Source of the DNA: an uncultured Clostridia bacterium
GTDB taxonomy: Bacteria; Bacillota; Clostridia; TANB77; CAG-508
Direction: 5' to 3'
Assembly: GCA_934162535.1 (NCBI GenBank)
Contig: CAKPJC010000005.1
Span: 26,073-90,072, forward strand
Length of the DNA: 64,000 bases
This document shows positions 1 through 8,114 of the stretch, piece by piece. The translations under genes were made by a program, and so were the position numbers. Each line of letters begins with the position of its first letter. The first letter of the stretch is position 1. Under the pieces are notes generated by a model. The model was not told where the DNA came from and made no database searches. It worked only from the letters and a program-made list of their open reading frames with translations.

Positions 1-1
1 A

Positions 2-541
2 GGCTGGGACAATCAAAATATCGTAGCTTGTGATATTGCGAAAATTGCAGAAGACAATGGAATATCAGCAATAACGATTCATGGAAGGACACGAGACGAA
101 TTCTATACTGGAAAAGCAGATTTAGATATAATAAAAAAAGTAAAAGAAACGGTAGAAATTCCTGTTATAGGAAATGGAGACATAACAGATGAAGAAACTG
201 CTAAAAGAATGTTTGAATACACAGGTGTTGATGGAATAATGATAGGTAGAGGAGCAATAGGAAATCCTTGGATATTTGAACAAATAGAATACTATTTAGA
301 AACAGGCAATAAGCTAAGTGCACCATCTAATAAAGAAAAATATGATATATTAAAAGAACATATAGAATTATGTGTAAGAGAAAAAGGAGAAAAGATTGCC
401 ATAAATGAGATGAGAAAACATATTGCTTATTATACAAAGAATTTAAAAGATGCTAGTCTATTTAGGGCGAAAATTAATCAAATTGATAACAAAGAAGAAT
501 TGATAGGAACCTTGGAAAAACTTTTTTTACAAGTTAATTAA
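2..541 (+). CDS. dusB: tRNA-dihydrouridine synthase, C-terminal part (start lies before the window)
   Basis: The reading frame is open from base 2, so this is the 3' part of a longer gene. It encodes the C-terminal half of a Dus-family flavoenzyme, which reduces uridines in the tRNA D-loop using FMN and NAD(P)H. Visible family motifs are GWDNQN near the left edge, HGRTR, the FMN-phosphate-binding stretch VIGNGDI, and MIGRGAIGNPWIF. The C-terminal helical domain with the KHIAYYTK segment completes the protein. The DusB-type assignment rests on these motifs. Nothing looks broken, and the gene is truncated only by the window edge. Confidence 0.93.
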   Translation, partial: GWDNQNIVACDIAKIAEDNGISAITIHGRTRDEFYTGKADLDIIKKVKETVEIPVIGNGDITDEETAKRMFEYTGVDGIMIGRGAIGNPWIFEQIEYYLETGNKLSAPSNKEKYDILKEHIELCVREKGEKIAINEMRKHIAYYTKNLKDASLFRAKINQIDNKEELIGTLEKLFLQVN

Positions 542-556
542 TGTATATATTTTTAC

Positions 557-817
557 TTGTCGAACTTTGTCGATGAAAACATACAAGAAAATGGAAAAAA
601 TAAAATTCAAGGAAGATATGAAGTAGGAGACTTAAGCCAAACAATACCAGTAGTAAAAAGGATGAATATAGACATAGCAGGAAATATATATATACAAACA
701 CTATGTATTTGTAGCCAATATGCTTTCATAGTAACTACATCATTTAATTCTCCCAATGAATACAGTAATAAGTTAAAACAAAACTTAATATACTGTACCA
801 AAAGGAGGAAAGCATGA
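557..817 (+). CDS. Possible small hypothetical protein or gene remnant
   Basis: An open frame of 86 codons starts at TTG and ends in an ATGA overlap with the next gene, which would fit translational coupling. I recognise no domain. The product is weakly hydrophobic in the middle, with two cysteines in TLCICSQ. There is no convincing ribosome binding site before the TTG, and the first codons overlap two Spo0A-box-like motifs. It may be the end of a decayed gene that preceded the YdcC-like protein. Confidence 0.3.
   Translation: MSNFVDENIQENGKNKIQGRYEVGDLSQTIPVVKRMNIDIAGNIYIQTLCICSQYAFIVTTSFNSPNEYSNKLKQNLIYCTKRRKA
558..574 (+). promoter_or_regulatory. Tandem Spo0A (0A) box-like motifs
   Basis: TGTCGAA at 558-564 and TGTCGAT at 568-574 are spaced 10 bp start to start, one helical turn. 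The established 0A consensus is TGNCGAA. They lie just after dusB and upstream of the YdcC-like gene, and spo0A is in the same window. Binding is inferred. Confidence 0.4.
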
Positions 818-1428
818 AAAAGAAATATTGGTTAATATTATTGGTAATCATAATAATTGGAATAATAGCATTTATTTTTTATAAAAACAGTTTTAAAAAT
901 TTAAAAATTGGAAATAATAAAAACAGTCAAGAAATCGTAGATTATATTTTAAACACTAGTTCATATGAGGCACAAGTGACTGTTAATGTAACAAGTAATA
1001 AGAATAATAACAAATATATTTTAAAACAAACATATCAAAATCCAGACAAAAGTACACAAGAAGTAATAGAACCCAGCAATATTGAAGGAGTAAAAATTGA
1101 AAATGATGGAGAAAAAATAAAAATAGAAAATAGTAGATTAAATTTGAATACAATACTAGAAAATTATAATTACTTGGGAGATAATAGTTTAGACTTACAC
1201 AGTTTTATAGAAGATTACAGAAAAGATGATAAAGCAACATCTGAAGAAACAGAAAAAGAAATAATAATGAAGGCAAGAAATCACATAGAAAACATATATA
1301 TACAAAACAAAACATTATATATAGATAAACAAACTCTAAAACCTATAAAAATGGAAATAAAGGACAATAAACAAAATACGACAATTTACATATTATATAA
1401 TGAGGTAAAGTTGAATAATGAAAAATAA
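814..1428 (+). CDS. Membrane-anchored YdcC/LolA-like protein, probable sporulation or germination factor
   Basis: The 204-residue protein has an N-terminal uncleaved membrane anchor (about residues 5-25). An extracytoplasmic domain follows with a LolA/YdcC-like pattern: YEAQVTVNVTSNK, then a beta strand around KYILKQTY, then EVIEPSNIEGVKIE. In Bacillus subtilis, ydcC lies just upstream of alr and ndoAI-ndoA, and here the gene lies just upstream of ndoA, so context supports the call. YdcC-family genes are generally sporulation-associated. The ribosome binding site AAAGGAGG sits 8 bases before ATG. There is no lipobox, so membrane tethering is by the helix. The function is inferred from family resemblance and synteny. 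Confidence 0.6.
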   Translation: MKKKYWLILLVIIIIGIIAFIFYKNSFKNLKIGNNKNSQEIVDYILNTSSYEAQVTVNVTSNKNNNKYILKQTYQNPDKSTQEVIEPSNIEGVKIENDGEKIKIENSRLNLNTILENYNYLGDNSLDLHSFIEDYRKDDKATSEETEKEIIMKARNHIENIYIQNKTLYIDKQTLKPIKMEIKDNKQNTTIYILYNEVKLNNEK

Positions 1429-1534
1429 TGTAATTTACTTTACAAATATATAATAGTAAACTAACTTTGCTTCATAACTAAGTTTTAAATACGAATAAAT
1501 AGACTTAAAATATACTAATTTAGGAGTGAAGAAA

Positions 1535-1882
1535 ATGGTAGTTAAAAGAGGGGATATGTTTTATGCAGACTTAAGTCCAGTAGTAGGTTCAGAGCAGGGA
1601 GGAATAAGACCAGTTTTAATAATACAAAATGATTTGGGAAATAAATATAGTCCAACTGTAATTGCTGCGGCCATAACTTCACAAACAAACAAGGCTAAAT
1701 TGCCAACACACATAGAATTAGGAGAAAATACGAGTGGACTTAAGAGCAATTCTGTGGTATTAGCAGAACAGATAAGAACAATAGACAAAAGTAGATTAAA
1801 AGAGAAAATAGGACATATAGATGATAACCAAATAATTAATCAATTAAATAATGCACTTGGTGTAAGCTTTGGGCTAGATTAG
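1535..1882 (+). CDS. ndoA: EndoA/MazF-family mRNA interferase (toxin)
   Basis: The 115-residue protein matches Bacillus NdoA (EndoA) along its length: VKRGDMFYADLSPVVGSEQG, RPVLIIQND, AAITSQTNKAKLPTH, and VVLAEQIRTIDKSRL. It should be a ribosome-independent endoribonuclease that cleaves mRNA at short motifs. TAGGAG at 1521-1526 places the start at ATG 1535. A GTG at 1526 is in frame but overlaps this site. In Bacillus the antitoxin EndoAI and alr precede the toxin. Here the 106-base gap to the YdcC-like gene is too short to hold an antitoxin of the usual size. Confidence 0.93.
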   Translation: MVVKRGDMFYADLSPVVGSEQGGIRPVLIIQNDLGNKYSPTVIAAAITSQTNKAKLPTHIELGENTSGLKSNSVVLAEQIRTIDKSRLKEKIGHIDDNQIINQLNNALGVSFGLD

Positions 1883-1890
1883 AAATAAAA

Positions 1891-1918
1891 GAAAGTTCAT
1901 ATGAAGGAACTTTCTTTT
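1891..1918 (+). terminator. Intrinsic terminator after ndoA
   Basis: An 8-bp perfect stem (GAAAGTTC/GAACTTTC) with an 8-base loop is followed by TTTT. Confidence 0.8.
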
Positions 1919-1978
1919 CAAATTGCAAAATAACTACATTCAAGACATGTCTGAACTTTAGCTATTTTTAATTTTTTC

Positions 1979-2007
1979 TTTACAATTGACATAAAATATG
2001 GTATAAT
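1979..2007 (+). promoter_or_regulatory. Sigma-A promoter of the orphan ABC gene
   Basis: TTTACA at 1979-1984 and TATAAT at 2002-2007 are 17 bases apart. The predicted transcript starts near 2014 and leaves a leader of about 50 bases. The gene therefore has its own strong promoter. Confidence 0.7.
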
Positions 2008-2065
2008 TTACCTGTAAGTAAAGTCTTTAGTGGAGTTTTTCCGACACAATTGTGGAGGTGAAAAG

Positions 2066-3886
2066 ATGGAAAAACTAAAAAAGATTAAAAAATTCGTAAA
2101 GGAGGTTGTACATCTCGTAACAGGCTTTTGCAAACCATTGAAAATTGCAGATGAGATCCTTGACATTCCTAAAAGTGTTAAGCGGATAGGATTCAGGACT
2201 GGTATCATCACCCTAGTGGCTACAGGAGTTGGGCTTGTATCATCGTTTATGTTACAAGCAACTAACATGGCGATAGAAACAAAGTACATTCTTTTAGGAA
2301 TAGTACTTTATATGTTCTATAAGGCTCAACAAATTATAACAGCCACACTAAATATGGTGTGTGAGCCCAGAAAGGAGGAACTGGAGCTTTGTGTTGAGCA
2401 AGAAATTACTCTTTTAGGGAGTAAGATTATGTCCAAAACCTCAAACAAAATATTGAGGTATGAACCCAAAAAAAGAGTGTACGAAATTATGACGAACGAA
2501 AAGGTAGTCAACACTCTTAAAAGTTACATGCTAAATGCATGGAATGAAAAAGTCAAGCACATATTCGAAATAGTAAGAGTGATTGGTGTAGTACTAATGT
2601 TGGTCGTAGCAATTGTTATGAACAACAAAGTGCCTAATGGGTATTTCACCTTAATGCTGATAATTTTTTCAGTATTAACGTTTTGTGTTACTGCGTACAT
2701 TAACAGTAAGCAGAGCGAATATTGGTGTGATGAGAAAGAAGCTACAGAGAGAAGCGATGTTTTTCTCCATGACCTTATACGGGTTAATCCAATTGTTTCG
2801 CACGACATAGATATGCGAATCAAAAAAATAAGAGAAGTACTATATAATGTCAGAAAGAGTAAGACCAAGTTAAACCAAAAAGTTAACTCTGTATGGGTTG
2901 CTTTGATGGGTATAGAGCTCGTTGCTAGATATGGAATTATAATCACATACCTGGCGACAATAAAATGGTCAACACTTACTTTAGCTGGAATTGCAGAAAT
3001 AACTGCAATTTTGGCCGTGGTAGAAACGGCATTACTTCAAATAAGGAGTATTGCCCACATCCTTGCTAATCGTCAAGAAGCGATTCAACGATTGGATAAA
3101 ATCAAAGACGATATATCTTTGATTTTAAAGGTCTATCACAAGGAAACTAAAAATGCTTCAACTAAAAAAGTGGAGCAAATATTAGTTAATCCATTTTCGA
3201 TTTCTTACATTGAGGAGTCAGAGAATGATAGACCATTTGAGCTGAAACTTGAAAACCAACTCACCATAAATAAAGGAGAAGTGGTACTTCTTTACGGTGC
3301 TTCTGGTTCTGGAAAATCAACATTCATGAAAATGTTGACTGGAAAAGTTCAACTCAAAGACAGTGAGGAAATTCCTACAACATCAAGGTTTCTTCTTTAT
3401 GATGAAACGATGGGCTTTGGCAGTATGTCAATGTTTGATGAACTTTTCTGCTGCCAGGAAAAGCCAGACCTTCCAAGAATGCAAGGGATTTTAAAAAATC
3501 TCAATTTGTGGGATGAAATAAAATCCAATTGCGTGGATGTATGGACATGGCTTGGAGAGAAACGGTACAACAAGTCACTGTCCAATGGTCAAAAACAAAG
3601 AATTGTTCTGGCTAAAATGTTGTATTGGATGGATGACAATATCGACGTCTTGGCATTGGATGAATGCACATCTGGACTTGACGACAAGTCGGATGTAGGA
3701 ATCGCTAATGCTGAAAAAGTTTTGGAGTATATTGTAAGATATGCTAACCAAGACAAGAAACGAATTGTCATAATCTCAACTCATCAGAATATAGATGGGT
3801 TCAAGGAAAATATAGCAAATGAAGCTAGAATACGTAGCTTAAAGTTTGTTAAGGAAGGAGAATGCAACATCATAAGAGAAATTTAA
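2066..3886 (+). CDS. Orphan ABC transporter-like protein (membrane domain plus ATPase), compositionally foreign
   Basis: The 606-residue protein has about six hydrophobic segments in its first 330 residues, then a nucleotide-binding domain. Walker A is GASGSGKST (about residue 411), the signature is LSNGQKQR (about 505), Walker B is VLALDECTSGLD, and the H-loop is ISTHQ. The Q-loop region (FLLYDETMGFGSMS) lacks the usual glutamine. The layout is that of a half-size ABC exporter, but the membrane part matches no family I know. The start is ATG 2066 behind GGAGGTG; an upstream in-frame GTG lacks a site. Codon use (many CTT, GTC, CGA, CGT) and base composition differ clearly from neighbours. The gene has its own promoter and terminator, suggesting acquisition as a single-gene cassette. 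Substrate unknown. Confidence 0.7.
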   Translation: MEKLKKIKKFVKEVVHLVTGFCKPLKIADEILDIPKSVKRIGFRTGIITLVATGVGLVSSFMLQATNMAIETKYILLGIVLYMFYKAQQIITATLNMVCEPRKEELELCVEQEITLLGSKIMSKTSNKILRYEPKKRVYEIMTNEKVVNTLKSYMLNAWNEKVKHIFEIVRVIGVVLMLVVAIVMNNKVPNGYFTLMLIIFSVLTFCVTAYINSKQSEYWCDEKEATERSDVFLHDLIRVNPIVSHDIDMRIKKIREVLYNVRKSKTKLNQKVNSVWVALMGIELVARYGIIITYLATIKWSTLTLAGIAEITAILAVVETALLQIRSIAHILANRQEAIQRLDKIKDDISLILKVYHKETKNASTKKVEQILVNPFSISYIEESENDRPFELKLENQLTINKGEVVLLYGASGSGKSTFMKMLTGKVQLKDSEEIPTTSRFLLYDETMGFGSMSMFDELFCCQEKPDLPRMQGILKNLNLWDEIKSNCVDVWTWLGEKRYNKSLSNGQKQRIVLAKMLYWMDDNIDVLALDECTSGLDDKSDVGIANAEKVLEYIVRYANQDKKRIVIISTHQNIDGFKENIANEARIRSLKFVKEGECNIIREI

Positions 3887-3898
3887 TATTTTTTAGGT

Positions 3899-3922
3899 AA
3901 GAAGGTGCTTTTGCACCTTCTT
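3899..3922 (+). terminator. Intrinsic terminator after the orphan ABC gene
   Basis: A 10-bp perfect stem (AAGAAGGTGC paired with its complement) closes on a TTTT loop. The U-tract is poor. Confidence 0.7.
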
Positions 3923-3985
3923 AATTATTATGCTAAGTGTTCTCAAAAATAATACAAATGCATAAAATTACATGAGGTGATTTAA

Positions 3986-5758
3986 TTGCAAATATCCTTA
4001 ACAAACAAAAAGAAAATGAGAAATGCATTATTTCTAGTAATAATAGCATTTATGGCATTAACAATTAGATTAGGATACATACAGTTAGTATGGGGAGCAG
4101 AACTAAGCTACAAAGCAGGAGAACAACAATCGCAAAGTAGAAGTGTAACAGCAAAAAGAGGGACAATATATGATAGTACAGGAAAAAACATATTAGCAGT
4201 CAGTTCAAGTGTAGAAGCAGTAACAGTAAATCCTACCAATATTCAGGCAGATAAAAAAGAAATAGTAGCAAAAAAGTTAAGTGAAATTTTTGAGTTAGAT
4301 TATGAAAAAGTATATAAAAAAGTAAGTAAAAGAAGCTCAATAGAAACAATAGTTAGAAGACTAGAGAAAAACAAAACAGATGAATTAAGAAAATGGATGG
4401 AAGAAACAGGAATAACATCAGGAATAAACATAGATGAGGACTCAAAAAGATATTATCCATATGGAGACTTATCAGCACAAGTAATCGGATTTTGTGGGAG
4501 TGATAATCAAGGATTAGACGGTGTTGAAGCCAAATATGATGAAGAGCTTAGAGGGAAAAATGGAAAAATAGAAAGACAAACAGATGCAACAGGAGAAAGT
4601 ATAGGAGGAGAAGATTATGTTCCTGCAAGAGATGGAAACAATCTTATACTGACAATAGATATGACAATTCAATCAATAGTTGAAAAATACTTAGAAGAAG
4701 CATGTATTGATAATATATGCACTGATGGTGGAAGTATAATTGCAATGAATCCTCAAAATGGAGATATATTAGCAATGGCCACATATCCTAGTTATGACTT
4801 AAATACTCCATATGAACCCAGCAATGAAGAAGTGAAAAATGAATGGAACAATATGGATACAAAAGATAGAACAGCAGAATTGCAAGGGATGTGGAGAAAC
4901 AAGGCAATATCTGATACATATGAGCCAGGTTCAGTATTTAAAACAGTTACAGCCTCAGCAGCATTAGAAGAGGGGATTGTAACAGATATTGATGATACTA
5001 GACAATTTTGCTGTACGGGAGGAATAGAAGTTGCAGGTACTAGAATAAAATGTTGGAGATATTATAGACCACATGGTTCTGAAAGCTTGAGACTTGGATT
5101 AATGAATTCTTGTAATCCCGTTTTTATAGGGCTTGGTCAAAAAATAGGGATAACAAAATATTATGAATACCTAAGAAAATTTGGTTTATTTTCAAAAACA
5201 GGAATAAGACTTCCAGGAGAGGCAAACAGTATATTTGTAAAAGAGGAAAAAGCAGGACCTGTAGAGTTGGCAACAATAAGCTTTGGACAGAGATTTGAAA
5301 TAACACCATTGCAAATGGTAACAGCAGTATCTTCAATTGCTAATAATGGAACATATATAAAACCTAGAATTGTTAAAAGCATACAGGATAGCGTTACAGG
5401 AGAAATAACTGAAATGCCAATTGAAACAGGGGAACGAATTATATCAGAAGAAAATGCAAAAAAAGTATTAAGTATGATGAACAGTGTTGTATCTGAGGGA
5501 ACAGGAAAAAATGCCAGAGTTTCAGGATATGAAGTTGGAGGAAAAACTGGAACGTCAGAAGATGGTGTTAATACAGGAAAATATGTAACATCGTTTTGTG
5601 GTGTTGCTGAAACGGATTATCCTCAAATAGTACTTTTGATTACATTATATAATCCAACAGGAGAAGGAGGACATCAAGGAGGAGGTGTTGCAGCACCTGT
5701 AGGAGGTCAAATACTCAGTGAAGTATTGCCATACCTCGACACACAAACAAAAAAATAA
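3986..5758 (+). CDS. Class B penicillin-binding protein (FtsI/SpoVD family transpeptidase)
   Basis: This is a 590-residue septal or spore peptidoglycan transpeptidase. It has a single N-terminal membrane anchor (residues 12-35) and a PBP dimerisation domain starting at KRGTIYDSTG. The transpeptidase domain shows the active-site motif PGSVFK (Ser near residue 314), SCN (near 375, in place of the common SSN), and KTGTS (near 520). There is no C-terminal PASTA domain, unlike Bacillus SpoVD, so FtsI versus SpoVD cannot be decided. The start is TTG 3986 behind GAGGTGA at 3974; the next ATG is at 4015. The gene is not in a division cluster here, and a glycosyltransferase and ddl follow it. Confidence 0.9.
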   Translation: MQISLTNKKKMRNALFLVIIAFMALTIRLGYIQLVWGAELSYKAGEQQSQSRSVTAKRGTIYDSTGKNILAVSSSVEAVTVNPTNIQADKKEIVAKKLSEIFELDYEKVYKKVSKRSSIETIVRRLEKNKTDELRKWMEETGITSGINIDEDSKRYYPYGDLSAQVIGFCGSDNQGLDGVEAKYDEELRGKNGKIERQTDATGESIGGEDYVPARDGNNLILTIDMTIQSIVEKYLEEACIDNICTDGGSIIAMNPQNGDILAMATYPSYDLNTPYEPSNEEVKNEWNNMDTKDRTAELQGMWRNKAISDTYEPGSVFKTVTASAALEEGIVTDIDDTRQFCCTGGIEVAGTRIKCWRYYRPHGSESLRLGLMNSCNPVFIGLGQKIGITKYYEYLRKFGLFSKTGIRLPGEANSIFVKEEKAGPVELATISFGQRFEITPLQMVTAVSSIANNGTYIKPRIVKSIQDSVTGEITEMPIETGERIISEENAKKVLSMMNSVVSEGTGKNARVSGYEVGGKTGTSEDGVNTGKYVTSFCGVAETDYPQIVLLITLYNPTGEGGHQGGGVAAPVGGQILSEVLPYLDTQTKK

Positions 5759-5832
5759 AATAATAAAAAAACAATTCCAATTTAGCCAAAAATGTGATAA
5801 AATATGAAAAAAATAAGAAAAGAGGTAAAAAA

Positions 5833-7047
5833 ATGAAAATATTATTTGTAAACCATTTCCCACTGACAGGTTCAGGTAGTGGAGTATACACAGCAAATTT
5901 AGCAAAAAGTCTTGTAAGAAAGGGGAATGATGTAGCAATCATATTTCCAGAAAATAGAGCAGAATATGAAAAATATGAAAATATAAAACTATATCCTGTA
6001 TTTTTCAAAAACAAAGAAGAAATACCGAATGTAAAACAACTAGATATGAATTTTCCATGTTTTACCACACATCCAAGAAGTGTGTTCAATTTTAGAGACA
6101 TGACAGAAGAACAAAGAAAAAAATATGAAGAGGAATTTTCAAATAAAATAAAAGAAGTAATAAAAGAATTTAAACCTGATGTAGTTCATGCACAACATGT
6201 ATGGACATTAGCAGGAATATCAGCAGAATGTTGTAAACAGGCAGGTATCCCAATGATAGTAACATGCCATGGAACAGACTTAATGGGAATAGAAGATGAA
6301 CAAAAAAGAAATGAAAAATGGGGAAGCAAATGGGCAGAAAAGGCAGTTGAATATGCAAAAGATGTTGTAACAATATCAAAGGATAGTAATACATTAATAG
6401 AAAAAATCATGCCAAAATCAAAAGGAAAAACAATCTGGATAAGAAATGGAGTTGATAGCCATGTATTTGAAAGAGACCCTAACATTAGCAAAAAACAAGT
6501 ACTAAAAGACTTAGGAATAGAAAAAGACTTTGAAAAAGTAGTAAGTTTTGCAGGAAAACTAACAGCATTTAAAGGTGTTGATGTCTTATTAGATGCTGTT
6601 GCAAAATATGAAAAAGAAAATGTACTAACACTTATTTCAGGTGATGGGGAATTACGAGGGAAACTTGAAGAACAAGCAAAAGAATTAAAATTAAAAAATG
6701 TTAAATTTTTAGGTAACCAACCACAAAGTACATTAAAAGGAATATATAATATTGCAAATTGTTCATGTGTACCATCAAGAAGAGAACCATTTGGACTTGT
6801 TGCAGCAGAAGCAATGATTTGTGGAACGCCAGTTATAGCAACAAATGAAGGTGGGCTTCCAGACTTTGTTACACCAGACGTAGGTATTTTAGTTAATGTA
6901 GATGATGCTGACGCATTAGCGAAGGCTGTTACACAAATTCTTGAGGGAGAAGTTGTATTTGATAGTAAATACATAGCCGATAAAATAAAAGACAGATACT
7001 CTCAAGATGTATTAATAAATGAGTTTATTAATCTTTACAAAAAATAA
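5833..7047 (+). CDS. GT4-family glycosyltransferase
   Basis: The 404-residue protein has a GT-B fold. The N-terminal Rossmann domain opens with ILFVNHFPLTGSGSGVYTANL and carries PDVVHAQHVW and CHGTD. The C-terminal domain has SFAGKLTAFKGVDVLLDA, the phosphate loop SGDGELRGKL, and the donor-binding motif EPFGLVAAE followed by GTPVIATNEGGLPD. It should move a sugar from a nucleotide-sugar donor to a glycolipid or glycan, but the acceptor is unknown. The start is ATG 5833 behind AGAGGTAA; an upstream in-frame ATG at 5794 lacks a site. It is closely followed by ddl, so a cell-envelope role is likely. Confidence 0.88.
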   Translation: MKILFVNHFPLTGSGSGVYTANLAKSLVRKGNDVAIIFPENRAEYEKYENIKLYPVFFKNKEEIPNVKQLDMNFPCFTTHPRSVFNFRDMTEEQRKKYEEEFSNKIKEVIKEFKPDVVHAQHVWTLAGISAECCKQAGIPMIVTCHGTDLMGIEDEQKRNEKWGSKWAEKAVEYAKDVVTISKDSNTLIEKIMPKSKGKTIWIRNGVDSHVFERDPNISKKQVLKDLGIEKDFEKVVSFAGKLTAFKGVDVLLDAVAKYEKENVLTLISGDGELRGKLEEQAKELKLKNVKFLGNQPQSTLKGIYNIANCSCVPSRREPFGLVAAEAMICGTPVIATNEGGLPDFVTPDVGILVNVDDADALAKAVTQILEGEVVFDSKYIADKIKDRYSQDVLINEFINLYKK

Positions 7048-7070
7048 GAAAACAATAGGAAGGTGATTTT

Positions 7071-8072
7071 ATGATTAAATTAGGAATTATACATGGAGGA
7101 GTTTCAACAGAGCATGAAGTATCTGAAATGTCAACAAAATCAATATTAGAAAATATAAATAAGGACAAATATGAAATACATGATATATATATAAACAAAT
7201 ATGGAAAATGGTTTGAGAGAAAAGATGGAAAAGAAGAAGAAATATATAACCTTATATGGTGTTTAAAAGAACTAGATGTAGCGTTTCCAGTGCTACATGG
7301 ACTTTGGGGAGAAGATGGAACAATACAAGGAATGTTAGAAATGCTACAAGTGCCATATGTAGGGTGTGGTGTATTAGCCTCAAGTGTAGGAATGGATAAA
7401 GTATATGCGAAAGTAATATTTGATAAAGCAGGAATAAGCCAAACTCCATATGTATATGTACATAAGAAAAAAGACGGATACACAATAATAAATGAAAATT
7501 TTGATGAAGAAGAATTTAAACTAGAAACAATAACTTCAAAATTAAAATTCCCAATGTTTGTTAAACCATCAAATTCAGGTTCATCAGTTGGGGTAAAAAA
7601 AGTAGAGAGTATAAATGAATTAAAAGATGCAATAGAATATGCAGGACAATATGACTGTAAAATACTTGTAGAGCAGGGAGTGATAGGCAGGGAATTTGAA
7701 TGTGCTATACTTGATGGAGATGAGGTTATTGCATCAACAATAGGCGAAATAGCATCAGCAGAAGAATATTATAGTTTTGATGCAAAATACAATATACCAG
7801 AATCAAAAACTATAATTCCAGCTAAAATAGATGAAAAAATAATTGAGGAGATAAGAAAAACAGCAATAAAAGCATTCAAAGCAATAGATGGTAAAGGACT
7901 ATCAAGAGTAGACTTCTTTGTAGAAAATGGAACAAATAAAATATATATAAATGAAATAAACACTATGCCAGGATTTACAAAAATAAGTATGTACCCAAAA
8001 CTATTTAATGCAGTAGGTGTTTCGTATTCAGAATTAATAGATAGATTAATTGAATTACCATTAAAAAAATGA
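7071..8072 (+). CDS. ddl: D-alanine--D-alanine ligase
   Basis: The 333-residue ATP-grasp enzyme joins two D-alanines for the peptidoglycan precursor. Motifs are the N-terminal GGVSTEHEVS, LHGLWGEDGTIQG, the ATP-binding KPSNSGSSVGV, and the C-terminal NEINTMPGFT. The omega-loop segment EYYSFDAKY keeps tyrosine, where D-Ala-D-Lac ligases differ, so normal D-Ala-D-Ala product is expected and no VanA-type resistance is implied. AGGAAGGTG lies just before ATG. It is 23 bases after the glycosyltransferase and probably co-transcribed. Confidence 0.95.
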   Translation: MIKLGIIHGGVSTEHEVSEMSTKSILENINKDKYEIHDIYINKYGKWFERKDGKEEEIYNLIWCLKELDVAFPVLHGLWGEDGTIQGMLEMLQVPYVGCGVLASSVGMDKVYAKVIFDKAGISQTPYVYVHKKKDGYTIINENFDEEEFKLETITSKLKFPMFVKPSNSGSSVGVKKVESINELKDAIEYAGQYDCKILVEQGVIGREFECAILDGDEVIASTIGEIASAEEYYSFDAKYNIPESKTIIPAKIDEKIIEEIRKTAIKAFKAIDGKGLSRVDFFVENGTNKIYINEINTMPGFTKISMYPKLFNAVGVSYSELIDRLIELPLKK

Positions 8073-8099
8073 AGGAAGTAAATTTTTTCCTTCATTTTT
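8064..8099 (+). terminator. Intrinsic terminator after ddl
   Basis: Inverted repeat AATGAAGGA/TCCTTCATT with flanking A and T runs, starting over the ddl stop codon. It can also end the opposite-strand gene at 8115. Confidence 0.75.
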
Positions 8100-8114
8100 G
8101 ATGTACTAATTAGT

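Noticed and set aside
1986..2007. TTGACA at 1986-1991 as the -35 of the ABC gene
   Set aside because: It is only 10 bases from TATAAT. TTTACA at 1979-1984 gives the correct 17-base spacing.
7071..8072. Vancomycin-type D-Ala-D-Lac ligase
   Set aside because: The omega-loop keeps tyrosine (EYYSFDAKY) as in normal Ddl, and no vanH or vanX is nearby.
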